9,681 nt of DNA, taken from NCBI GenBank assembly GCA_046756245.1, contig JBHHVZ010000102.1, positions 1 through 9,681 on the forward strand, given 5' to 3'. The DNA comes from G021776435 sp046756245. Its GTDB lineage: Bacteria > Pseudomonadota > Alphaproteobacteria > Caulobacterales > Parvularculaceae. A program made the translations under genes and the position numbers. Every line of letters begins with the position of its first letter. The first letter of the stretch is position 1. The notes below the pieces were generated by a model. That model had not been told where the DNA came from. It searched no databases and saw only the letters and a program-made list of their open reading frames with translations. Of the stretch, positions 1 to 6,274 are shown in pieces.

Positions 1-4
1 CCCC

Positions 5-28
5 CGGGTCCGGCCGAAGGCCGGCCCG
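5..28. repeat. GC-rich hairpin at the window edge
   Basis: CGGG, a bulged T, then CCGGCC, loop GAA, GGCCGG and CCCG form a 10-bp stem with one bulge. No T-run follows on either strand, so it is not a standard intrinsic terminator. The surrounding text (cccgggtc...gcccgaggacaagct) resembles dispersed palindromic repeats common between alphaproteobacterial genes, but the left side is cut by the window edge, so family membership is a guess. Confidence 0.4.
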
Positions 29-76
29 AGGACAAGCTTGACGCAGCCTGTCATCGAATTTGCCCCGCCCTTCGGG

Positions 77-174
77 TCGTCCGCGGCGGCCGGTCCGGTT
101 CGTCGAAGCCCTCAACCGTAGGCCCCACTACGCTTTTCGGGCTTCTCCTGCCGGACCGGGCCGCTGCGGGACGA
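77..174. other. Long three-tier imperfect hairpin upstream of ppx (possible structured RNA or palindromic repeat)
   Basis: The outer stem pairs 77-98 with 151-174: 22 base pairs, one of them a G.U at 85/165, with single bulged G residues at 160 and 170. Inside it, GAAGCCC (105-111) pairs with GGGCTTC (139-145). Innermost, CGTAG (117-121) pairs with CTACG (128-132) around a six-base loop. The two internal loops are nearly symmetric (6/5 and 5/6 nt). The right edge is 108 nt before the ppx start. Short, poorly typical reading frames cross it on both strands and are not credible genes. I do not recognise a named RNA family. It could be a ppx leader element, an independent small RNA on either strand, or a dispersed palindromic repeat. 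The pairing is seen directly; the role is unknown. Confidence 0.4.
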
Positions 175-282
175 TGACGCCTCGCGAGGGTTTGAGAAAT
201 CCGGGCTGGGCGCGACGCGCCGGCGCGAATCGCCGACAGTTCGTCGTCTGCAGGTTCAGCGCGGCGGGGCGAGGGTTGAGAT

Positions 283-1782
283 ATGGTCCTGAATGAAAGA
301 TCCGGGGCCGGGGATGCAGCGGCGCGGCGCGCTGTCGTCGACATCGGATCGAACTCAGTGCGGCTTGTCGTCTATAACGGACCGCAACACGCGCCGTTCC
401 CGATCTGCAATGAAAAAGCGCTTTGCGGCCTCGGCCGCGACATGGGCGATGACGGGACCCTCAATCCCGCCGCCGTCGAAGATGCGCTCGCGACGCTGAA
501 ACGGTTCCGCCGCCTGCTCGACGAATTTGGAGACCCGCCCGTGCGCGCCATCGCCACGGCGGCCGTGCGAGAGGCGCGCGACGGAAAAGAATTTGTCGGG
601 CGAGCCAATGCGATCGGCTTCGACGTGCGGATCATATCGGGCCAGGAAGAAGCGATGCTTACGGCGATGGGCGTCGCATCGTTCGAGCCCGGCGCCACAG
701 GCCTCGTCGGCGACATGGGCGGAGGAAGTCTCGAGCTTGTGGCGCTCAAAAAAGGCGCCGTTTCGAAAGGCGGCAGCTATCCGCTTGGACCGTTTCATTT
801 GATGCGCGCGGTTGGCGGCGAGATCGACAAGGCGGCGGCGCTGGCTGAAAAAGCCGCAGGCGACATTGATTGGCTTGAACCGGGCAAGTTCAAGACGCTT
901 TATTCCGTAGGCGGCGCATGGCGGGCGCTCGCGCGTATTCACATGCGGGTCAAGGATCACCCGTTAAGCGTCCTGCATCACTATGAACTGCCCGGCGCGG
1001 AAGCCATCGAAGTCTGCGATCTCGTCGCCAGGCAAAGCCGGCGGTCGTTGGCGGAAATCCCCGGGATCTCGCGCCGCCGCCTTGATACGCTGCCCTATGC
1101 GGCGGTCGTTTTGAAGGCGGTTATCCGGCGCGCCGGCGTCAAGCGCCTGCTCGTGTCGGCGGGCGGCGTGCGCGAGGGGCTTTTGTATCAGGAACTTTCA
1201 AACGCTGATCGCGCCCGCGATCCGCTGCTCGAAGCCTGCCGGTTCTACGCCGAACGCCTTGCGCCCGAGCCGGATTTCGGTCCGGCGGCGATGGCGGCGA
1301 TTGACCCTCTGTTCGCCGATGATTCACGAAAGGAACGCCGGCTGCGCGAGGCGATCTGCCTGCTCGTGGATATCGGCGCCTATTTTCATCCCGACCTGCG
1401 GGCGCTGCACGCATTCGACACCGCGCTGCGCGCGCCGTTCGCCGGAATCAGCCATCGCGAGCGGGTGATCGCGGGGCTGTCGCTTTACCGTCGGCATGAA
1501 GGGCGCAGCGCGCCCAAGCCGCGTGAGCCGGCGGTCGACCTGCTGTCGGAGGAAGACCAACGCCGCGCGACTACGCTGGGTCTCGCCTTGCGCTTTGCCG
1601 CAGCGTTTTCGCCGAAAGCGGCTGCGCCGTTGCGCGGCGTTCGCCTTTCGCTTGAAGACGGCAAACTTGTATTTTCCGCGCCGGCGGCGCGCAAGGAGTT
1701 GATGGGCGAATTTCCGCGCAAGCGTTTCGTCTCGCTCGCCGCCGCCTTCGACGCCGAACCGGTCGAACGGTATGAGGACTAA
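283..1782 (+). CDS. ppx: Ppx/GppA-family phosphatase (exopolyphosphatase / guanosine pentaphosphatase)
   Basis: This 499-aa cytoplasmic enzyme belongs to the ASKHA-fold Ppx/GppA family, which removes terminal phosphate from polyphosphate and/or hydrolyses pppGpp. The phosphate-binding motif DIGSNSVRL is at residues 20-28. RAIATAAVREA (88-98) is the conserved core strand-helix. SGQEEA (119-124) carries the expected catalytic Glu. GDMGGGSLEL (143-152) is the second nucleotide/phosphate loop. Residues from about 310 form the helical HD-like C-terminal region (DIGAYFHPD at 363-371), so this is the long two-part form rather than a short GppA-like one. The ATG at 283 has GAGGG (271-275) seven bases upstream. 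The gene ends tail to tail with rnd, overlapping by 4 nt. In related alphaproteobacteria ppk often lies upstream; here the 282 bases seen upstream hold no gene. Whether polyphosphate or pppGpp is the main substrate cannot be told from the motifs. Confidence 0.93.
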   Translation: MVLNERSGAGDAAARRAVVDIGSNSVRLVVYNGPQHAPFPICNEKALCGLGRDMGDDGTLNPAAVEDALATLKRFRRLLDEFGDPPVRAIATAAVREARDGKEFVGRANAIGFDVRIISGQEEAMLTAMGVASFEPGATGLVGDMGGGSLELVALKKGAVSKGGSYPLGPFHLMRAVGGEIDKAAALAEKAAGDIDWLEPGKFKTLYSVGGAWRALARIHMRVKDHPLSVLHHYELPGAEAIEVCDLVARQSRRSLAEIPGISRRRLDTLPYAAVVLKAVIRRAGVKRLLVSAGGVREGLLYQELSNADRARDPLLEACRFYAERLAPEPDFGPAAMAAIDPLFADDSRKERRLREAICLLVDIGAYFHPDLRALHAFDTALRAPFAGISHRERVIAGLSLYRRHEGRSAPKPREPAVDLLSEEDQRRATTLGLALRFAAAFSPKAAAPLRGVRLSLEDGKLVFSAPAARKELMGEFPRKRFVSLAAAFDAEPVERYED

Positions 1783-2933
1783 ACGTCCGTCTCGACCAGT
1801 TCGATGCCGCCGTTTTTGAGTTTCAGCGCCAGTTCGCCGCGTTTGAGCTTCAGCGCCTGCTCGCCGAACACCTCGCGCCGCCAGCCTGAAAGCGCCGGAA
1901 CGTCGGCCTCGTCGTCAAGCGCGATCGCTTCGAGGTCGGCCGCAGAGGCGATCAGTTTGGGCGCCACATGGAATGCTTCGCACTGCCGTTTAAGGAGAAC
2001 CCGCAGCAAATCGACCACATCGGCCGGGGGCGGTTTGCGGCGCGCCTGTTTTTCCAGTTTGGGCAGCATTTCTTTTGGCAGCGCCTTCCCTTCCGCAATG
2101 GCGTTCAACAGCGCGGCGCCTGCTTTCGAGCGCTCGAAGCCCGACGGCACGGAGCGCGCCTGGGCCATCTCGGCCGCGCTTGCGGGGCGCAGCCGCGCCA
2201 GCTCGAAAATCGCCTCGTCTTTGAGCACGCGGTTACGCGGCAGGTCGCGGGACTGCGCTTCGCGCTCGCGCCATTCGCAGATCTTTATGAAAGGCCCGAT
2301 CTCTTTCGTCCGCACGCCCTTCATGCGCATGCGCGCCCAGGCGTTTTCAGGCTCGATTCTGTAAAGCCCCGGGTCGAGCAGCGCCGTCATTTCCTCTTCG
2401 ACCCAGGCGCGCCGCCCGTCGCCGTCGAGCTTTTCGTTGAGGACCGGATAGGCGTCGCGCAAATGGGTCACATCGGAAAGCGCATAAGCGAGCTGGGCTT
2501 CGGAAAGCGGCCGTCGGGCCCAGTCGGTGAAGCGGTGGCCCTTGTCGATGCGCGCATTGAGGAGCCCCCGCATCAGCGGCTCATAGCCGATCTGGTCGCC
2601 GAAGCCGCAGGCCATGGCGGCGATCTGGGTGTCGAACAGCGGGGCCGGCGTCGTATCCATCAGCCGGTGAAAGATTTCTAGGTCCTGACGGGCCGCGTGG
2701 AAAACTTTCACGACCTTCTTGTCGTCCATGACGTCGAGAAAGGGCGCGAGGTCGATTCCCTTCGCCAGCGGGTCGACGATCGCCTCGACTCCCTCGGCCG
2801 CCGCCTGAATGAGACAGAGGATCGGCCAATAGGTTTTTTCCCGCATGAATTCGGTGTCGACGGCGACAAACGGACGGTTGCGCAGGCTGGCTGCGAATTT
2901 TCCAAGCGCCTGCGTGTCGGTGATTACGTACAT
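1779..2933 (-). CDS. rnd: Ribonuclease D
   Basis: This 384-aa 3'-5' exoribonuclease of the DEDDy family trims the 3' ends of tRNA precursors and other stable RNAs. Exo I is VDTEF with D26 and E28, Exo II is VFHAARQDLEIF with D84, and Exo III is YALSD with Y150 and D154, so all five catalytic residues are present. An HRDC domain covers about residues 209-285 (KEIGPFIKICEWREREA onward), and a basic second helical region extends to the C-terminus. Length is normal for the family. The C-terminal tail repeats itself (ALKLKRGEL then ALKLKNGG). The ATG at 2931-2933 begins MYVITDTQAL, the usual family start, although the upstream ribosome site is weak. The gene converges on ppx with overlapping stop codons and diverges from aspS across 161 nt. 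Confidence 0.95.
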   Translation of the reverse strand: MYVITDTQALGKFAASLRNRPFVAVDTEFMREKTYWPILCLIQAAAEGVEAIVDPLAKGIDLAPFLDVMDDKKVVKVFHAARQDLEIFHRLMDTTPAPLFDTQIAAMACGFGDQIGYEPLMRGLLNARIDKGHRFTDWARRPLSEAQLAYALSDVTHLRDAYPVLNEKLDGDGRRAWVEEEMTALLDPGLYRIEPENAWARMRMKGVRTKEIGPFIKICEWREREAQSRDLPRNRVLKDEAIFELARLRPASAAEMAQARSVPSGFERSKAGAALLNAIAEGKALPKEMLPKLEKQARRKPPPADVVDLLRVLLKRQCEAFHVAPKLIASAADLEAIALDDEADVPALSGWRREVFGEQALKLKRGELALKLKNGGIELVETDV

Positions 2934-2951
2934 GGGCCGCGCTTCTATCAG

Positions 2952-2963
2952 GGGCCCGGGCCC
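2952..2963. repeat. 12-bp perfect palindrome in the rnd/aspS divergent region
   Basis: GGGCCCGGGCCC reads identically on both strands, 18 bp upstream of the rnd start codon. It could be an operator or simply a GC-rich chance palindrome. The rest of the 161-nt region (2934-3094) holds no gene. Confidence 0.25.
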
Positions 2964-3036
2964 GCGTCATCCGGCTTTTCTCAAGCCCTTGTCCCATGCG
3001 GGCTGTGGCTGGCCGCGCCCCGGACATTGCGCGCCC

Positions 3037-3042
3037 TTGACA
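3037..3042 (+). promoter_or_regulatory. Possible -35 element for aspS
   Basis: A perfect TTGACA lies 52 nt before the aspS start. No convincing -10 hexamer follows at 16-18 nt (the 3060 region reads CACTCC). Alphaproteobacterial -10 boxes are poorly conserved, so it is listed only as a weak candidate. Confidence 0.22.
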
Positions 3043-3094
3043 TCCCGTGCCCGCGAGGCCACTCCGGCGCATCCCATGTTACGAGAGGAATTCG

Positions 3095-4894
3095 ATGCAC
3101 GCCTACCGCACCCACACCTGCGGCCAATTGCGCAAAAACGCCGTCGGCGAGACCGTCCGCCTTTCAGGCTGGGTCCACAGGAAGCGCGACCATGGCGGGC
3201 TCCTGTTCATCGATCTGCGGGACCATTACGGGCTGACCCAGCTCGTCGTAGAGCCCGAGGCCGGTTTCTTCGCCGCCGTCGAGCAGGTGCGGGCCGAAAA
3301 CGTCATCCGCATCGAGGGCGAAGTGGCGGCGCGCTCGGAGGAAACCGTCAATCCGAACCTGCCTACGGGCGAGATCGAAATCCGGCTCGAAGGCTTCGAA
3401 GTACTCTCGGCCGCAGACGAGCTGCCGCTGCCGGTCTTCGGCGAGCCGGACTATCCCGAAGACATTCGGATGAAGCACCGCTATCTCGACCTCAGGCGCG
3501 AGACGCTTCACGCCAACATCATGCTGCGTTCGGCGGCGATCAAGGCGATCCGCGCCGGCATGGAGGAAAAAGGCTTTACCGATTTCCAGACGCCGATCCT
3601 GACCGCGTCGAGCCCCGAGGGCGCGCGCGACTTTCTGGTGCCCTCGCGCCTTCACCCCGGGCGGTTTTACGCGCTTCCCCAGGCGCCGCAGATTTTCAAG
3701 CAGCTCATCATGGTCTCGGGCTTCGATCGTTACTACCAGATCGCGCCGTGCTTTCGCGATGAGGACGCCCGCGCCGACCGCGCGGCGGGGGAGTTTTACC
3801 AACTCGACCTTGAGATGAGTTTCGTCGAACGTCAGGACGTGTTCGACGCCGTTGGGCCGGTGACGCGCGACGTGTTTGCGCAGTTCGCCGGCGGCCGTCC
3901 GGTGTCGGACTATCCGTTTCCGATGATTCCGTTTGCGGAGGCGATGGAGAAATACGGGACCGACAAGCCGGATTTGCGCTGTCCGATTGAAATGCAAAAA
4001 GCCTCGGATCATTTCCGCGGTTCGGGCTTCAAGATTTTCGCGCAGATTCTCGAAGCCGACCCGCGCAACGAAATTCGCGCAATCCCTGCGCCGGGCGGCG
4101 GCAGCCGCGCATTTTGCGACCGCATGAATGCTTTCGCGCAGCGTGAGGGCCTGCCCGGCATGGGGTATATGATCTTCGACGAAAACGAAGCCAAAGGCCC
4201 GCTAGCGAAAAATATCGGTCCCGAACGATCCGAGGCGATCCGCAAGCAGCTTGATCTTAAAGCGGGCGACGCGGCGTTTTTCCTCGCGGGCGAACCGAAA
4301 GACTTCCTCGCTGTTGCTGCGAAAGCGCGCAACGTCATCGCCGACGAGCTCGGGCTCGCCGACAAGGAGCGCTTCGAATTCTGCTGGATCGTCGACTTCC
4401 CGATGTATGAATGGGACGAGGAGAAGAAGAAAATCGAGTTCGGGCACAATCCGTTCTCGATGCCCCAAGGCGGGCTCGAAGCGCTGGAAGGCGCAAAGAG
4501 CGACGAGGACATCCTCGCCATCAAGGCCTATCAGTACGACCTCGTGTGCAACGGCTATGAGATCGGCTCCGGCGCCATCCGCAATCACCGCCCCGACATC
4601 ATGATGAAGGCGTTCGAGATCGCCGGCTACGGCCCCGAAGTCGTCGAGGAGAAGTTCGCCGGCCTTCTGAACGCTTTCCGCTACGGCGCTCCGCCCCATG
4701 GCGGCTGCGCGTTGGGGCTCGAACGCATCGTGATGCTGCTCACCGATCAGGAAAACATCCGCGAGGTGACGATGTTCCCGATGAACCAGCAGGCCGAAGA
4801 CCTGCTGCTCGGCGCGCCGGCCGAAGCAAGTCCCGAACAGCTAAAAGAGGTTCACATCCGCGTGGTTCCGCCGATCGAGGAAAAGAAGGCGTAG
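3095..4894 (+). CDS. aspS: Aspartyl-tRNA synthetase, bacterial type, probably non-discriminating
   Basis: This 599-aa class IIb synthetase attaches aspartate to tRNA-Asp. The N-terminal OB-fold anticodon-binding domain covers residues 1-110 (VRLSGWVHRKRDHGG). The catalytic core contains motif 2 (FRDEDARADR, 220-229, then GEFYQLDLEMSF). The bacterial GAD insertion lies at about 285-425. GHNPFSMP is at 460-467 and motif 3, GGCALGLERIVMLL, is at 546-559. An upstream in-frame ATG at 3047 would add 16 residues unlike the family. The ATG at 3095 is preceded by GAGAGGAA (3083-3090) and starts MHAYRTH, as in relatives, so it is preferred. His33 occupies the position reported to mark AspRS forms that also charge tRNA-Asn for GatCAB transamidation; discriminating enzymes such as that of E. 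coli have Leu there. That functional reading is inference. Confidence 0.97.
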   Translation: MHAYRTHTCGQLRKNAVGETVRLSGWVHRKRDHGGLLFIDLRDHYGLTQLVVEPEAGFFAAVEQVRAENVIRIEGEVAARSEETVNPNLPTGEIEIRLEGFEVLSAADELPLPVFGEPDYPEDIRMKHRYLDLRRETLHANIMLRSAAIKAIRAGMEEKGFTDFQTPILTASSPEGARDFLVPSRLHPGRFYALPQAPQIFKQLIMVSGFDRYYQIAPCFRDEDARADRAAGEFYQLDLEMSFVERQDVFDAVGPVTRDVFAQFAGGRPVSDYPFPMIPFAEAMEKYGTDKPDLRCPIEMQKASDHFRGSGFKIFAQILEADPRNEIRAIPAPGGGSRAFCDRMNAFAQREGLPGMGYMIFDENEAKGPLAKNIGPERSEAIRKQLDLKAGDAAFFLAGEPKDFLAVAAKARNVIADELGLADKERFEFCWIVDFPMYEWDEEKKKIEFGHNPFSMPQGGLEALEGAKSDEDILAIKAYQYDLVCNGYEIGSGAIRNHRPDIMMKAFEIAGYGPEVVEEKFAGLLNAFRYGAPPHGGCALGLERIVMLLTDQENIREVTMFPMNQQAEDLLLGAPAEASPEQLKEVHIRVVPPIEEKKA

Positions 4895-4952
4895 GGGCGG
4901 TTTGGGCCGGACTGACGCAAAGTCTATTGCCGACTTTCCCTGATGCTATCAC

Positions 4953-5090
4953 TGTCATTCCGGGGCGGCGCTTTGGCGCCGAACCCGGAATCCAACCCTG
5001 AGCGTATCCCCAAGACCAGCGCCTCCGGCACAAGTGTCGACGCAGGCGGACTGGATTCCGGGTTCGAGCTTCGCTCGCCCCGGAATGACA
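4953..5090. repeat. Pair of inverted ~40-nt palindromic repeats between convergent aspS and fliP
   Basis: The left copy (4953-4994) begins TGTCATTCCGGGGCG and ends AACCCGGAATCCA. The right copy (5052-5090) is the same element on the opposite strand. Each copy folds on itself: ATTCCGGG (4957-4964) pairs with CCCGGAAT (4984-4991) with an inner GGCGC/GCGCC hairpin, and ATTCCGGG (5055-5062) pairs with CCCGGAAT (5079-5086) with an inner CGAGC/GCTCG hairpin. The inner stems differ but keep pairing, as expected if structure is conserved. The spacer is 57 nt. This is the BIME/REP style of element common in alphaproteobacterial intergenic DNA. Lying between converging genes, it may block read-through in both directions. 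No gene lies in 4895-5114. Confidence 0.8.
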
Positions 5091-5114
5091 GGCAGACGAT
5101 CCCTGTAAATTGCT

Positions 5115-5858
5115 TCACCCCGCCCCAAAACTCTGCACGAGGCTTCCGGCGATCAACCGCCAGCCGTCTATCAGCACGAAGAAAATAAGCTTGAACGGCA
5201 GCGAGATGACGATGGGCGGCAGCATCAGCATCCCCATGGCCATCAGGATCGACGAAATCACCATGTCGATGATGAGGAACGGCACGAATATCAGAAAGCC
5301 GATCTCGAAGGCGCGCCTCAATTCCGAAATCATGAAGGCGGGCGTTACGATATAAAGCGGCGCGGCCTCCGGCGTTTCCGGCGTCTTGTCGGCGAGGTCG
5401 AAGAAAAGCGCCAGATCTTTTTCCCGTGTCTGGGTCAGCATGAAATCCTTCACCGGCGCCGTCGCGCCCGGCAGCGCCTCCTCCCACGTCATCTCGCCGC
5501 TCATGAACGGCGCGACGCCCTGGCTGTACGCGCCCGCAAATGTCGGCGCCATGACGAATGCGGTGAGAAACAAGGCCAGCGAAATGATCACCGGGTTGGG
5601 CGGGCTCTGCTGGATGCCGATGGCGGTGCGCAGGAGAGACAGCACGACGACGATGCGGATGAACGACGTCATCATGATGAGGATCGACGGCGCCAGCGAC
5701 AAGACCGTCAGCAGCAGGACGAGCTGCACGATACGCGCCGAGAGCCCCCCTTCCTCGCCGCCGGCCATGTCGATGGTGACGCTTTGCGCGGCGGCGTCCG
5801 CCGGCGCCGCGACAACGGCAAGCGCCAGCAAAGCCGCTATGGGCCAGAGGCGTTTCAT
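5115..5858 (-). CDS. fliP: Flagellar biosynthetic protein FliP
   Basis: This 247-aa inner-membrane protein forms the core of the flagellar type III export gate, known from other species as a FliP5-FliQ4-FliR1 complex. A cleavable signal peptide is visible at residues 1-22 (KRLWPIAALLALAVVAAPADA). Hydrophobic segments lie at about 41-65, 88-106, 183-205 and 208-232. The family signatures are intact: SFIRIVVVLSLLR (65-77), PAFMISELRRAFEIGFLIFV (173-192) and the LPPIVISLPFKLIFFVLIDGW stretch (213-233). Length matches the usual 245-250 aa. Its ATG overlaps the fliO stop as ATGA, implying translational coupling. No fliQ or fliR follows; the gene ends against the intergenic repeat and the converging aspS. 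Confidence 0.97.
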   Translation of the reverse strand: MKRLWPIAALLALAVVAAPADAAAQSVTIDMAGGEEGGLSARIVQLVLLLTVLSLAPSILIMMTSFIRIVVVLSLLRTAIGIQQSPPNPVIISLALFLTAFVMAPTFAGAYSQGVAPFMSGEMTWEEALPGATAPVKDFMLTQTREKDLALFFDLADKTPETPEAAPLYIVTPAFMISELRRAFEIGFLIFVPFLIIDMVISSILMAMGMLMLPPIVISLPFKLIFFVLIDGWRLIAGSLVQSFGAG

Positions 5859-6235
5859 GCCGCTTCGGCCGGCGCGTCCGGCGGGATTGCTTTTCCCCGG
5901 CCGAACAGGGCGAACCCTTGTGCGGCGAAGCCTTTCAGCGGAACGGGCGCCGGTGCTTCTCCGGCGGCTTCCGCCGCCTCCATGCCGGAAGCGACGACGG
6001 TTTCGCCGGCCGGGCCGAGAACGATCAAATGCTCCTTGTCGTCGCAGCGCACGATGACGAGGCGCCGGCGCGCGTCGAGCGCCAGCGATTCCATGACCGT
6101 TAGACGTTTGCGCCGCGTCAGCGAGAATCCGGCCTGCGCGAGGCCGGCCTTGCGCGCAAGCGCCGCCGCCAGTCCGATGAGGCCCAGGACCGCAAGCAGC
6201 GCGAAAACAATGCGGGTGAAATCAACCCATTCCAT
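5855..6235 (-). CDS. fliO: Flagellar biosynthetic protein FliO
   Basis: This 126-aa small membrane protein matches FliO, which helps assemble or stabilise the FliP ring of the flagellar export gate. One transmembrane segment covers about residues 8-27 (RIVFALLAVLGLIGLAAAL). The cytoplasmic FliO domain follows: RRKRLTVMESLALDARRR (41-58) leads into LVIVRCDDKEHLIVLG (59-74). The C-terminus is a short Pro/Ala-rich tail. The ATG at 6233-6235 has AGAAGG (plus-strand 6243-6248) seven bases upstream. It starts 39 nt after the stop of the glycosyltransferase-deacetylase gene on the same strand and overlaps fliP by 4 nt. FliO is poorly conserved, so the assignment leans partly on the adjacent fliP. 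Confidence 0.88.
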   Translation of the reverse strand: MEWVDFTRIVFALLAVLGLIGLAAALARKAGLAQAGFSLTRRKRLTVMESLALDARRRLVIVRCDDKEHLIVLGPAGETVVASGMEAAEAAGEAPAPVPLKGFAAQGFALFGRGKAIPPDAPAEAA

Positions 6236-6274
6236 GGCGACGCCTTCTGCGTGCTGAAGAAGATGTCGCTAAAA

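Noticed and set aside
77..174. Integron attC site as an explanation for the long bulged hairpin
   Set aside because: Bulged bases and a long stem are reminiscent of attC, but the required GTTRRRY / RYYYAAC core ends are absent and no integrase is nearby.
209..221. GGCGCG-A-CGCGCC and, at 180-189, CCTCGCGAGG as regulatory palindromes of ppx
   Set aside because: Pure GC palindromes of this size are expected by chance in DNA of this composition, and nothing else marks them.
51..344. Open frames of 97 aa (-) and 78 aa (+) upstream of ppx
   Set aside because: They are Arg/Pro/Ala-rich with no domain, no good ribosome site, and both run through the long hairpin. They look like GC-rich chance frames.
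3047..3094. Upstream in-frame ATG for aspS
   Set aside because: The extra 16 residues do not resemble the family, and the ATG at 3095 has a good GAGAGGAA ribosome site at the right distance.
4924..5487. 187-aa minus-strand frame covering the repeat and the fliP end
   Set aside because: It translates the intergenic repeat and then fliP in the wrong frame, giving the low-complexity product typical of such repeats.
5386..6257. Plus-strand frames of 223 and 157 aa across fliP/fliO
   Set aside because: Antisense shadows. fliP and fliO are supported by strong motifs, hydrophobic segments and the ATGA overlap.
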